64,000 bases of DNA from positions 335,381 through 399,380 of the forward strand of contig PIZR01000004.1 of the NCBI GenBank assembly GCA_002835675.1. Reading direction: 5' to 3'. Source of the stretch: Bacillus sp. BA3. Its GTDB lineage: Bacteria; Bacillota; Bacilli; Bacillales; DSM-1321. Both the position numbers and the translations under genes were made by a program. Shown here in pieces: positions 16,331-25,058 of the stretch (position 1 is the stretch's first letter; the number at the start of each line of letters is the position of its first letter). The notes beneath the pieces are model-generated. The model saw nothing but the letters and a program-made list of their open reading frames with translations. It did no database searches and was not told the origin of the DNA.

Positions 16331-16605
16331 ACTTACTGAATATGACGTTCCGGAACGTTCAGCGCAATTTCCGAGTTTATACGATTTATCTGTTTGCCAT
16401 GATTACTGGTGTAATGGTCCATTTCACCTTCTCATCACTGACGTATAACCAGGATATATTGGATGTACTCAATAATAAGGAGAGTTTTCAAACGGGGGTG
16501 TCGATTGCCTCAGTGGTCATCTTCCTCTTTATCATTTTCTTTATTCTTTATGCCAACTCTTTCTTTATGAAGCAAAGAAAAAGAAGGATACCCATAAAAC
16601 TGTAG
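16327..16605 (+). pseudogene. Truncated permease of the Bce-type ABC transporter
   Basis: Only the first 92 residues remain of a BceB/FtsX-type permease that is normally over 600 residues long. The start MNLLNMTFRNVQRNFRVY and two membrane helices are typical of the N-terminus. The frame then leaves the family sequence at about residue 85 and stops, and no later part was found downstream. The start codon overlaps the end of the broken ATPase gene by four bases, as in intact operons. The unit is a decayed antimicrobial-peptide resistance module. Confidence 0.8.
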
Positions 16606-16703
16606 ACATTAATTTTAAGATAAAAAAAGTTACCAGATTGGCCAAATAATAAGTATAAGAATGTAATAGATTGGATAAACTAATAAAAAAGGAGTGGGAG
16701 ATT

Positions 16704-16916
16704 ATGGAGACTAAAATTAAAGAAGGAACGAAAGAAATGTGGAGCGAAATTAATGCATGTATTACTAGGAAAATAAATGAAAAACATGATTTATCCTTTC
16801 AAAAGAAGAGCAATGATAATTATATGAATCTATATATTCAAACAGCCGTATTACACACCCTATTTGAACTATCAGATGAGTTCAGGAAAATTGAAAGAAA
16901 ATATAACGGATTGTGA
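16704..16916 (+). CDS. Small protein of unknown function
   Basis: A 70-residue, charged, soluble protein with no recognised domain, starting METKIKEGTKEMWSEINACI and largely helical by composition. The frame is open from 16671, but AAGGAGTGGGAG precedes the ATG at 16704, so this start is chosen. It stands alone, followed at 16951 by a long perfect hairpin. It lies just beyond the truncated ABC permease and may have arrived with the event that removed the permease's end. The clear ribosome binding site and terminator argue that it is expressed. Confidence 0.6.
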   Translation: METKIKEGTKEMWSEINACITRKINEKHDLSFQKKSNDNYMNLYIQTAVLHTLFELSDEFRKIERKYNGL

Positions 16917-16950
16917 TGCTTCCGGAAAGGTCATGCACCAAATATAACGT

Positions 16951-17007
16951 AAAGGTGGATTAGGATTAAACTCTTTAAGGGAGCTCTTTAATCCTAATCC
17001 ACCTTTT
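16951..17007 (+). terminator. Strong hairpin terminator
   Basis: GGTGGATTAGGATTAAA pairs perfectly with TTTAATCCTAATCCACC around a loop at about 16971-16985, followed by TTTTCTTT. It ends the small gene at 16704-16916 and could work in both directions. Confidence 0.8.
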
Positions 17008-17096
17008 CTTTCCAGCTTTATTACTGTACCATTTGCATCCCTTCCCTATAAATCCCTCTTTTTATCCCAACTAGAATTCATTAAGCCAAATAGAAA

Positions 17097-17132
17097 CCCC
17101 ACCAGTTGTTAATAGATCAGGTGGGGCTTTTT
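17097..17132 (+). terminator. Second hairpin terminator in a gene-free stretch
   Basis: CCCCACC (17097-17103) pairs with GGTGGGG (17120-17126), followed by CTTTTT. No gene lies between this and the terminator at 16951-17007, so it may be left over from a lost gene or back up the first. Confidence 0.65.
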
Positions 17133-17395
17133 CATGTGTTTCAAGTTTTAGTATACTATCTTGATTGACGGATAATCTTAATGGTACGCTAGCTTAATAC
17201 TTTTATTTGTTGTTTTATCAATCTAAAATCTTGTATATTTAAATGAGTATATTTTATAACTTACTGATGCTTGAAACGAATGATCAGTAGCAGCTCGGAA
17301 TACTAAAATCATTGAAAATAATATTTTTTGAAAGTGAGCTGAAAGCTTTTGATGTGGTCACCTCTATTCGAAAATGATGTACCTGCAGTTATTCT

Positions 17396-17431
17396 TCCTT
17401 AACGGCAGAAAAATTGCATCTCCGTTAAGGA
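17396..17431 (+). promoter_or_regulatory. Perfect inverted repeat before the DMT transporter gene
   Basis: TCCTTAACGG (17396-17405) and CCGTTAAGGA (17422-17431) form a perfect 10-base inverted repeat ending 34 bases before the gene start. It is either an operator or a leader hairpin just upstream of the ribosome binding site. There is no T-run, so simple termination is unlikely. Confidence 0.5.
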
Positions 17432-17464
17432 CTGGAAATGTTTAGTTAAAACGGAGGGTACAAG

Positions 17465-18337
17465 ATGAAAAACACTATATTAGGTTCTTTATATTTATCA
17501 CTCGCTGCTAGCATTTGGGGCGGGATGTATGTTGTGGTAAAAGTTGTGGTAGACGTTGTTCCGCCACTTGAATTAGTATTATTACGATATGTAATTGCGA
17601 TTTTAGCATTGCTGACAATTGGTTTTATAACAAAACAATCTTGGCGGATTGAAAAACGGGATTGGCTTTTGGTTTTCATTATAGGACTTGTTGGAAACAC
17701 AATTTCCATCGTAACCCAGGAAGTCGGTACACTGCTATCCACTGCACAAATGGGAGCCATCATTACTTCCACAACACCTGCATTCATGGTGATATTTGCA
17801 CGTATCATTTTAAAAGAAAAAATCACTATCAAGAAATCAATTTCTGTAATTTTAGCGACGATCGGAGTCGGTATCATTGTCGGGAATGCCCATATCGGCT
17901 CATCTCACCAACTTGGGGGCCTATCACTGCTTATTGCTGCCTTAACTTGGGCACTTATGTCTGTTCTAATTAAACGTGTCCCTGGGCAATATTCACAAAT
18001 TGTTATAACGACCTATGCAGTGCTAGTGGCAATTGTCTTTTTAACACCTATTACGATCAGTCGATTGGATGAGCTTGATTTTCAAGCAATCATGCATCCA
18101 TCAATATGGGGCGGCCTATTATACTTGGGCGTTATTTCCACAGCATGTGCCTTTTTACTTTGGAATCGCGGACTGCAAATGCTTACCGCTTCAAGTGGTG
18201 GATTATTTTTCTTTTTACAGCCTATAGTCGGTACTTTTTTAGGTTGGTTAATACTAGGGGAACAAATCGGCTTGTCTTTTTGGATCGGCACAATATTAAT
18301 TTTTATCGGGGTATTATTAGTCATTCGGGAAGAATAA
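17465..18337 (+). CDS. EamA/DMT-superfamily transporter
   Basis: A 290-residue membrane protein with ten predicted helices arranged as two EamA repeats (about residues 8-135 and 148-288). Characteristic pieces are the ASIWGGMYVVVK segment in helix 1 and LYLGVISTACAFLLWNRGL in the second repeat. Proteins of this kind export amino acids, metabolites or drugs; the substrate is not predictable. AACGGAGGG lies six bases before the ATG. The inverted repeat at 17396-17431 suggests control close to the start. It is a single gene with a terminator at 18378-18425. Confidence 0.88.
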   Translation: MKNTILGSLYLSLAASIWGGMYVVVKVVVDVVPPLELVLLRYVIAILALLTIGFITKQSWRIEKRDWLLVFIIGLVGNTISIVTQEVGTLLSTAQMGAIITSTTPAFMVIFARIILKEKITIKKSISVILATIGVGIIVGNAHIGSSHQLGGLSLLIAALTWALMSVLIKRVPGQYSQIVITTYAVLVAIVFLTPITISRLDELDFQAIMHPSIWGGLLYLGVISTACAFLLWNRGLQMLTASSGGLFFFLQPIVGTFLGWLILGEQIGLSFWIGTILIFIGVLLVIREE

Positions 18338-18377
18338 CCCACATTAATAAGTTTATTAGAGTTATATATTAAAATGT

Positions 18378-18425
18378 ACCCTATAGAGCGGTCTCTTTAA
18401 AAAAGGCTGTCTATAGGGTTCTTTA
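18378..18425 (+). terminator. Terminator of the DMT transporter gene
   Basis: ACCCTATAGA (18378-18387) pairs with TCTATAGGGT (18410-18419), followed by TCTTTATT. Confidence 0.65.
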
Positions 18426-18741
18426 TTGGTTTTAAAAAGGGGAATGCAGAAAAAGTTGTTTTTTTATTTGTAATTTCTCCTTATTAATACCCCTTTATGT
18501 TAATAATAAGGCAGAATCCAAGTACTCAGCTCCACACCGTCCCAACGGTTTCTAGATACTTAAGACAAAAAGATGTATTATTATATTTTTTTCAGCCTAT
18601 TATATTTAAAAATCCCAAATATACAATCATTACGTAATAATAATTATTATTTTATGTACATTTCGAAAGAGTTTTTGTTATCATTAATTCATAATCTTTT
18701 GGAAATGAATGCTAAATTTTATAACAAAGGAGGAATCGTTC
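18426..18741. other. Intergenic stretch upstream of the chromate transporter
   Basis: About 315 AT-rich bases. Beyond the ribosome binding site of the next gene, nothing recognisable was seen. Confidence 0.4.
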
Positions 18742-19329
18742 TTGAAAAAACCATATATGGAATTGACGATTGGGATGATGAGAACGGGGATATTAGGTTT
18801 CGGCGGCGGACCATCAGTCATCCCGCTCATCCGCCACGAAGCAGTTTCCCGTTATCACTGGCTCGAAGATGATGAATTCGGGGAAACTTTGGCGATTGCC
18901 AATACACTCCCAGGACCGATTGCCACGAAGATGGCAGCATATCTTGGTTATAAATTAAAAGGCTGGCCGGGAGCCCTCGTAAGTGTGGCCGCTCACGTTT
19001 TACCTTCATGCTTTGCGATGGTTTTCTTGATTGCATTCATTAATGTTTTAAGTAATTCAGCAATGATCAGCAATATGATAGCTGCTGTAATGCCGGTGGT
19101 TGCCGTCATGCTTGGTCAAATGGCTTATGAGTTTGGCGAAAAGGCGGTAAAAGGGTTAGGGAAGGTGCTCGGAATCACCTTTTTTGCGATTTCCTTTTTG
19201 CTTCTGCAGGTCATTTCCCTGCATCCGGGTATCGTCATCATGATTTTTCTTATATATGGAGCGTTTCATTTTAAATTAAAGGATAGATTGAAAAACAAAA
19301 AGACGGATAGGAAGGAGGAATCCGCTTAA
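18742..19329 (+). CDS. Chromate transporter, N-terminal-half subunit (ChrA family, short chain)
   Basis: A 195-residue membrane protein corresponding to one half of a ChrA chromate transporter. It carries the family signature FGGGPSVIPLIRHEAV near residues 19-34 and NTLPGPIATKMAAYLGY at about 57-73. Short-chain subunits work as an obligate pair, as known for B. subtilis ywrB/ywrA, to expel chromate. The frame is open from an ATG at 18709, but AAAGGAGG lies eight bases before the TTG at 18742, which I take as the start. Its stop codon shares one base with the start of the second subunit. An Lrp-type regulator gene faces the pair, like the Lrp-type ywrC gene beside ywrBA. Confidence 0.9.
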   Translation: MKKPYMELTIGMMRTGILGFGGGPSVIPLIRHEAVSRYHWLEDDEFGETLAIANTLPGPIATKMAAYLGYKLKGWPGALVSVAAHVLPSCFAMVFLIAFINVLSNSAMISNMIAAVMPVVAVMLGQMAYEFGEKAVKGLGKVLGITFFAISFLLLQVISLHPGIVIMIFLIYGAFHFKLKDRLKNKKTDRKEESA

Positions 19330-19880
19330 TGGGTCTTATTATCCCAATAGGAGTTGCTGTTTTTCTGGCGTTTTTCATAGCCAATATGCTTGGTTACGGC
19401 GGAGGTCCAGCCTCGATTCCGCTAATGTATGATCAAATCGTTACCCGTTATGGCTGGCTTGATAATACCGAGTTCTCACAAATGCTGGCGTTAGGAAATT
19501 CACTCCCAGGACCGATCGCCACGAAAATAGCCGCATATGTCGGATATGATGTATATGGCTGGCCAGGATTTCTAGCTGCCTTGGCAGGCACGATCATCCC
19601 TTCAGCCGTGGCTTTGATATATTTATTAAAAATCCTGCGAAAATACAAGCAATCGCCTATCGTAAAAGGCATGTCACTGCTTGTACAGCCCGTGATTGCG
19701 ATCATGATGTTATTGCTCACCTGGAATATGGCAGCGGATGCGGTCGGATCCATCGGCTACATCCATTCAATCGTCATCGCTGGATTGGCATTCTTGGCTT
19801 TAGGTAAATTCAAGATTCACCCCGCATTCGTAATCATTCTTGCCTTTGCGTATGGCGGCTTTATCATCCCGCTCACATAA
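19329..19880 (+). CDS. Chromate transporter, C-terminal-half subunit (ChrA family, short chain)
   Basis: A 183-residue membrane protein, the second half of the ChrA pair. It repeats the family signatures as YGGGPASIPLMYDQIV (about residues 23-38) and NSLPGPIATKIAAYVGY (about 57-73), then five or six helices. The ATG overlaps the stop of the first subunit (TAATG), so the two are coupled in translation and presumably form a heterodimer with opposite membrane orientation. It ends just before a bidirectional terminator shared with the convergent regulator gene. Confidence 0.9.
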   Translation: MGLIIPIGVAVFLAFFIANMLGYGGGPASIPLMYDQIVTRYGWLDNTEFSQMLALGNSLPGPIATKIAAYVGYDVYGWPGFLAALAGTIIPSAVALIYLLKILRKYKQSPIVKGMSLLVQPVIAIMMLLLTWNMAADAVGSIGYIHSIVIAGLAFLALGKFKIHPAFVIILAFAYGGFIIPLT

Positions 19881-19882
19881 TA

Positions 19883-19916
19883 AAAAAATCCACCTATATA
19901 GGGGGATTTTTTTATT
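19883..19916. terminator. Bidirectional terminator between chromate transporter and regulator
   Basis: AAAATCC-a-CC and GG-g-GGATTTT form the stem around TATATA, with A and T runs on both sides. It serves the transporter operon and the convergent Lrp-type gene. Confidence 0.8.
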
Positions 19917-20392
19917 TAAAGCTTCATGCCCATCCGGCTTTTATAGCGTTTAATGAGGATTTGGCAATCAACGCTGACAACACCGACGACCGCATACAGC
20001 TTCTCATTGAGAAAACGTTCCATCTCTTGATTATCAGTAAAGATTCCGTGCATATGGAGTTTACTCGGACCGGTCATATGATATAAACTCGTTACAGCCG
20101 GTTCACTTTCTAATTGCTGTGCGACCGATTCCAGATATTTTGGCTCAACCTCAACGTTAAAGAATGCCGAGACATGGATGCCGACCTTAGCTGGATTTAT
20201 GACCGCAGTAAACCTCTCGATCACCCCGTTTTCAACAAGATGATTAATTCTCATCTGTACCGCAACTCTGGAAAGCTCCACTTTCTTCGCTAAGTCGGTA
20301 TATGAAATTCGTGCATCTTCATGTAAAACCGATATGATTTTCTTATCGATTTCATCAACTTTCAAGCTGGGAATCTTAAAGTCCTCTGCCAT
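19916..20392 (-). CDS. Lrp/AsnC-family regulator, likely of the chromate transporter
   Basis: A 158-residue Lrp/AsnC regulator with an N-terminal helix-turn-helix (about residues 12-60; [23 protein letters not shown]) and a C-terminal RAM ligand domain. AAAAGGAG lies upstream of the ATG at 20392. It converges on the chromate transporter pair. In B. subtilis an Lrp-type gene, ywrC (chrS), accompanies the same transporter pair and affects chromate resistance, so this is probably its counterpart, although the gene order here is convergent rather than co-linear. Confidence 0.85.
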   Translation of the reverse strand: MAEDFKIPSLKVDEIDKKIISVLHEDARISYTDLAKKVELSRVAVQMRINHLVENGVIERFTAVINPAKVGIHVSAFFNVEVEPKYLESVAQQLESEPAVTSLYHMTGPSKLHMHGIFTDNQEMERFLNEKLYAVVGVVSVDCQILIKRYKSRMGMKL

Positions 20393-20559
20393 CCTACGTA
20401 ACTCCTTTTCGATTTCTTTATTCCATTATCGCAGAGAACACCACCGGATCACAACAATCTTCCTTTTCACTTCTAATAAAGGCAGAAATTTTTGGGCAGT
20501 CCAAATTCCCCCCCCTCTATTTGTATATGAATGTCCATCATATATGTAGTTTTCCAAAA

Positions 20560-20704
20560 TAAAGATGCAGTATTTCATCCAGCTGAGTGCAGCCGCCAAA
20601 AAGATGGAATTCGATAGACTCAGGGCCGGACAAATGACGGCACCTCCTTGAGTTCCAGACTGAAGTCCCCCTCCTACTTCGAAAATTGGAAGGCGGGGGT
20701 TTTA
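20560..20704 (+). mobile_element. Possible right-end remnant of an IS200/IS605-type element
   Basis: The segment CTTGAGTTCC...CTGAAGTCCCCC followed by a hairpin (CCCCCTCC with GGAAGGCGGGGG, 20666-20699) and TTTT resembles the tail of tnpB genes and the right ends of IS200/IS605-family elements as I remember them. No transposase remains. Alternatively it is only an orphan terminator. Confidence 0.25.
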
Positions 20705-20755
20705 CAGCCCGTTTAATGCAGGATAATAGTTTATGAATTTCCAATGGACACTTCC

Positions 20756-20878
20756 TCAATCCTTTGTTTGTAAGGTTTTTGCGATATTTTTGTATTCCTC
20801 ATCATTGAGAATGCCCATTTTTTTGAATAATGCGGAATAAGCCATTATTTTTTTCTGCGTACGGTTTGTACAATTCAT
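20756..20878 (-). CDS. Small protein of 40 residues, unknown function
   Basis: A 40-codon gene starting at the ATG at 20878, with AAAGGAGC nine bases upstream. It ends in LFKKMGILNDEEYKNIAKTL, which resembles the short C-terminal SHOCT-type motif (hydrophobic residue, glycine, acidic pair, then basic). The regular codon use and strong ribosome binding site support it as real, although it stands alone in an 880-base gap. No function can be given. Confidence 0.5.
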   Translation of the reverse strand: MNCTNRTQKKIMAYSALFKKMGILNDEEYKNIAKTLQTKD

Positions 20879-21275
20879 ATGGATCAGCTCCTTTTTTATA
20901 TAGTATTCATTTACGACAAAATGTTTCCTTAATACAAAACATTTTGAATAGACTAAATAAAAAAACTGCCCATTTTTCCGGCAGTTTCAATTTATTATAG
21001 GTTTAAATAAAATAAAAGCAGTCTACATAAATTCAAGAATCATCATCTATTTTTTAAATAACAACTTCCAATAGAATTAAAAAAACTTATTCCCGCATTA
21101 CCATATACAAGACTGAAAAAATGCAGTTTGGGTCCATTAAAGTTATTGTCCTTCTTGCAACAAGTCTTCATTCGGATTATCGTTGTTTAAGAGATGCGAA
21201 GAAATTGAAAATACTGCATACTTTCTTCATACTTTTTCGCTAAACTGACTTTATTCCATAAGAAGGTGAATGCTC
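20879..21275. other. Gene-free stretch containing an orphan terminator
   Basis: AAACTGCC (20963-20970) pairs with GGCAGTTT (20980-20987) and is flanked by A- and T-rich sequence, a typical terminator with no gene ending at it. The rest must contain the promoter of the histidine kinase operon; no clear elements were identified. Confidence 0.45.
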
Positions 21276-22667
21276 ATGAAAATCTCCTTTAAGCTCGGAC
21301 TATCTATATTTGTTTGCATTTTTTTGATGGAAACCGTTTCGATGATTTACTTGCATAATAAAGTGATCCATTCCCGTATCAATCAAGAATTGGAATCACT
21401 GAAGGCCCGTGGCAATAGTCATCGTGATGTGTTGGAAATCACGTATTCCAACTCTACCCTTCAGCATATCGGCCTGATGGAGTACCATACCGATACAGAT
21501 GTCGTGATTACGAACACAAGGGGCGATATTCTGATATCTTCCGAAAAGGTAAATGGGGGAATGAAAAAAATCTTGGCAAAAAACATCCCGCAAGCTCCCC
21601 GAAAAGGTATGGTCATCCAATCAAGTTGGAAGGATGAAAGATATATAGCGACCATTACGCCATTTATCAGTGATAAAGAAAAAAAAGGCTATGTTTATAT
21701 GTTCAAAGATACTAGGGAAGTTGAGGATTTAATTGCACAATTGAATAAGCATTTCCTTTTTGCGACTGCATTGCTCCTTTTCTTCATGCTTATCACCATT
21801 TATTTTCTATCAAAAGCTTTGACTAGACCGCTTATTTCAATGAAGGAAGCGACAACCAAACTCAGCAAAGGGAATTTTTCATTGGCAGTGCCAGTACGAT
21901 CTCATGATGAACTCGGGGAGCTTGCCCAATCCATTCAAAGCTTGGCTAATGAATTGAACTATTTAAAGAAGGAACGCAATGAATTTTTGGCAAGTATCTC
22001 TCATGAACTGCGCACGCCGCTAACTTATATCAAGGGATACGCTGATATTGCCCGCCGGAAAGACTTGAATGCTGCCGAACGAACACGATACTTAGAGATC
22101 ATCCATGATGAATCCGAACGATTAAACAGATTATTGGACGAACTATTCAATATGGCTAGAATGGATGTGAATACATTCACCATATCAAAAGAAACCGTCC
22201 AGCTCTCTTCATTCCTGCAAAACATTCATGAAAAAGTGCTGCCGGCTTTTACAAATGAAAGAATTCAATTGAATCTGGAATGTAAGGATGATTTATTTAT
22301 AGATATAGATCCCTCACGGTTTGAGCAAGTCATTCTTAACCTGCTCGATAATGCGCTGAAGTACTCGAACGAATATACAGTCACCACCATCAAAGCCACT
22401 GAATGCCTTGGCAGGATTTCCGTCTCCATAATCGATCAAGGTGTTGGCATTCCCCCTGAAGATATCCCCCATATCTTTGACCGTTTATATCGTGTCGAGA
22501 AATCACGCGCCAGAGATACCGGTGGATTCGGATTGGGGCTCTCCATCGTCAAGCAATTAGTGGAGATACAAGGAGGGACCATTTCGGTTAAAAGCAACTT
22601 GGAGCAAGGAACGTGCTTCACTATCACATTTAAGGAGATTACAAATGAAGACAATAGTTCTGGTTGA
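21276..22667 (+). CDS. Membrane-bound sensor histidine kinase
   Basis: A 463-residue two-component sensor. The first membrane helix is at about residues 5-25, an extracytoplasmic sensing domain fills about 28-158, the second helix is at about 160-180, then HAMP. The kinase core has SISHELRTPL with the phosphorylated His243, then NLLDNALKYS (N box) and GVGIPPEDIPHIFDRLYR and FGLGLSIVK (G boxes). Two ATGs are in frame; AGAAGGTG is too close to 21270 and well placed for 21276. The response regulator gene begins inside the last 23 bases. The extracytoplasmic domain has no recognised ligand-binding family, so the signal is unknown. Confidence 0.88.
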   Translation: MKISFKLGLSIFVCIFLMETVSMIYLHNKVIHSRINQELESLKARGNSHRDVLEITYSNSTLQHIGLMEYHTDTDVVITNTRGDILISSEKVNGGMKKILAKNIPQAPRKGMVIQSSWKDERYIATITPFISDKEKKGYVYMFKDTREVEDLIAQLNKHFLFATALLLFFMLITIYFLSKALTRPLISMKEATTKLSKGNFSLAVPVRSHDELGELAQSIQSLANELNYLKKERNEFLASISHELRTPLTYIKGYADIARRKDLNAAERTRYLEIIHDESERLNRLLDELFNMARMDVNTFTISKETVQLSSFLQNIHEKVLPAFTNERIQLNLECKDDLFIDIDPSRFEQVILNLLDNALKYSNEYTVTTIKATECLGRISVSIIDQGVGIPPEDIPHIFDRLYRVEKSRARDTGGFGLGLSIVKQLVEIQGGTISVKSNLEQGTCFTITFKEITNEDNSSG

Positions 22668-23322
22668 TGATGAACAGAGAATGCTTGATCTATTAGAGCT
22701 ATACATTAAACCTCACGGATATACATGCATGAAGATGAAATCTGGACATGAAGCCTTACAGTTCTTATCGCATAAACATGCGGACATAGTACTTCTTGAT
22801 GTAATGATGCCTAATTTGGATGGGTGGGAAACATGTGAAAGGATCCGTGCGTTTACCAACATTCCCATAATCATGCTCACCGCCCGGGATGCTGCACAAG
22901 AAATGGTGAAAGGGTTGAAAAAGGGCGCAGACGATTATATTACGAAACCATTTAATGAAGAAGTTTTACTTGCCAGAATCGAAGCAGTGACGCGGCGAGT
23001 GCATAATCAGGATGATACTGTGATTTTTAGAGGGCTAAAATTAAATGAATCCGCTTATGAAGCACATTATGATACAAAAACAATCCCATTGACACCAAAA
23101 GAGTTCTCACTGTTATGCTTGTTTTTAAAATCAACAGATCAAGTGTATTCCAGAGACCACCTGCTTTCGACCATTTGGGGATTTAAAACGGATACGGAAG
23201 ATCGGACAATCGATTCCCATATTCGAAATATTAGAGAGAAATTGCGTCATGTCGGTTTTCCTGTAGATCAACACTTGAAAACGGTCTGGGGCATCGGGTA
23301 TAAATGGAGTTCTGTGGATTGA
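22645..23322 (+). CDS. OmpR/PhoB-family response regulator
   Basis: A 225-residue response regulator. The receiver domain (about residues 2-118) has the acidic pair Asp8/Asp9, phosphorylated Asp52 in LLDVMMPNLDG, the conserved threonine in MLTARD and the lysine in YITKPF. A winged-helix output domain (about 128-222) ends with GIGYKW. The start overlaps the kinase gene by 23 bases, and the next gene starts one base after its stop, so all three are co-expressed. Likely targets include this operon itself and its VTT membrane protein. Confidence 0.92.
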   Translation: MKTIVLVDDEQRMLDLLELYIKPHGYTCMKMKSGHEALQFLSHKHADIVLLDVMMPNLDGWETCERIRAFTNIPIIMLTARDAAQEMVKGLKKGADDYITKPFNEEVLLARIEAVTRRVHNQDDTVIFRGLKLNESAYEAHYDTKTIPLTPKEFSLLCLFLKSTDQVYSRDHLLSTIWGFKTDTEDRTIDSHIRNIREKLRHVGFPVDQHLKTVWGIGYKWSSVD

Positions 23323-23323
23323 T

Positions 23324-23875
23324 ATGAATTTCATTTCTGAGGCATTACTATCCAGCGGCCCTTTTTCCATTGCTGTAAGTTTAGTATTCAATATATTGAT
23401 TAGCGTGCTTGGTTTTGTTCCAAGCGTATTCATCACGGCCGCCAATATCACCGTATTTGGATTTGAAAAGGGATTGATCCTTTCTTACATGGGGGAAATT
23501 GCCGGTGCAGTGGTCAGCTTTTGGTTATATCGAAAGGGCTTTCAAACATTCCAACCCAAGTTCATGAAGAACCGGTGGGTCATGAAGCTGCAAAAGTCAC
23601 AAGGGTTTCATGCATTTTGGATGATCCTGATGCTTAGGCTCCTTCCTTTTATACCATCCGGCGTGATTAACCTTACAGCAGCATTAAGCAAGACGCGAAT
23701 GATGATTTTCTTCCTCGCCACATCCATCGGAAAACTGCCTGCCCTCCTTGTCGAGGCGTATTCGGTGACACAAGTATTGAAGGCATCGGACGATATAAGG
23801 ATTGTTTTGGTACTGTCGATTCTGGTAATTGCAGTCGTTTATTACTTTAATAGAAATAAGAAAAATGGAATGTAG
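23324..23875 (+). CDS. TVP38/TMEM64 (VTT domain) membrane protein
   Basis: A 183-residue membrane protein of the VTT/DedA-like superfamily: the FVPSVFITAANITVFG motif near residues 32-47, GEIAGAVVSFWLYRKGF at about 60-76, and the RLLPFIPSGVINLTAAL segment at about 111-127 carrying the conserved arginine and proline. Members are linked to lipid scrambling or membrane homeostasis. Being the third gene of a two-component operon, it is probably part of a response to membrane or envelope stress, which is inferred from position. Confidence 0.85.
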   Translation: MNFISEALLSSGPFSIAVSLVFNILISVLGFVPSVFITAANITVFGFEKGLILSYMGEIAGAVVSFWLYRKGFQTFQPKFMKNRWVMKLQKSQGFHAFWMILMLRLLPFIPSGVINLTAALSKTRMMIFFLATSIGKLPALLVEAYSVTQVLKASDDIRIVLVLSILVIAVVYYFNRNKKNGM

Positions 23876-23930
23876 TAATCTTCCCCTTTTTTCGGTTTTA
23901 CATGCTCATTCTATTAAATTTTTTCAAGAA

Positions 23931-23961
23931 TCGGTAACCCTTGGTCTCCAAGGGGCACCGA
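23931..23961. other. Strong hairpin between convergent genes
   Basis: TCGGT-aa-CCCTTGG-tct-CCAAGGG-gc-ACCGA is a near-perfect stem-loop lying between the VTT gene and the broken HD-GYP gene. Neither side has the T-run of a classical terminator. It may still end transcription or stabilise RNA ends. Confidence 0.45.
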
Positions 23962-24035
23962 CCAGATCCAGATGGCGGATGAGGCATGATCCCATTTTAT
24001 CGGGAAAAGATATTCGACGAGTTCTTTGATTTATA

Positions 24036-25058
24036 TCACTGTGCAGGGAACGGCTTCGAAGCCTTTTCATTAAAGTAGCAAAGGAATGACACCACGATGG
24101 ATGGATCGAAATGCTTTCCTTTTTGTTCGTTTATGAAAGATAATGCCCGCTCCACTGACCAGGAATCTTTATACGGCCTTCTGCTGGTCAATGCATCGAA
24201 TACATCCACAATGGCAACGATTCTAGCTTCCAATGGGATGTCCTCACCTTTCAATCGATGTGGATATCCAGTTCCATCCCATTTTTCATGATGATGGAGG
24301 ATGATGTTTTCAGCCACTTCCAGGCTGCTGATCACATCATTGTTTATTTCCCTTCAAATCTTGTTCAAAATATCGGATCCCATTAACGGATGCATCTCGA
24401 TGATTTTTCGTTCATAAGGAGATAACGGGCCAGGTTTGTATAATATCCCCTCTGGAATCTCCGCTTTCCCGATGTCATGTAGAATACTTGAATGGACGAT
24501 ATGATTCATATAGCTTTTAGATAGTTCCAGCTGGCATCTTCGATTATGAACGATAACTAGCTCCTCGGTTAGATTTTGAACTCTTAATAAATGTGCTTCA
24601 ATGCCTGGATCACGGATTTCGCATGAAATGGCGAGTACCTTTAACAATTCCCTTTGAGTCTCTGCCCTTTTCTTTTCCGAAAGGTAGACCCCTTCTTTCA
24701 ATTGTTCCAGTTCACGGAAAATCCCTACAAAATACCACTGATCCCCCAGAGGAATAGGGGTAATCGTAATCGAGGAATGCCAAATCTCACCCGATTTCTT
24801 TCGATTGGTGAAAACCCCTGACCAAGGATTCCCCTTCCTTAACTCATTTTTCAGGGATGTGTATGTACATAAAGGTGTTAACCCTGACTTCAAGAATCCA
24901 GCTTTGAACCCAATGATACTGTTCCTTGAATACCCTGTCGTCCTTTCATAATATGGATTAATATCAAGTATGCGATGATCTTGATCCGTAATGATGACGG
25001 CATCCCCCAATTTTAAATACCCTGCCAATTCGCATGGCAGCCTTGATTTCCCTTCCAA
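24036..25058 (-). pseudogene. PAS-HD-GYP protein gene interrupted by one in-frame TGA
   Basis: Read through the stop, this is one frame of 340 codons. It has a PAS domain (about residues 15-120) and an HD-GYP domain with ILHDIGK (His194, Asp195) before the stop and HHHEKWDGTGYP, IPLEARIVAIVDVFDALTS and RPYK after it. A single TGA at 24354-24356 splits the HD-GYP domain after LNKI; the same frame continues without gap into REINNDVISSLEV. Intact proteins of this kind degrade cyclic di-GMP. The start is taken as TTG at 25058, eight bases after GGAGG. Both flanking parts look undamaged, so the mutation is recent, a sequencing error, or a read-through site. Confidence 0.8.
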
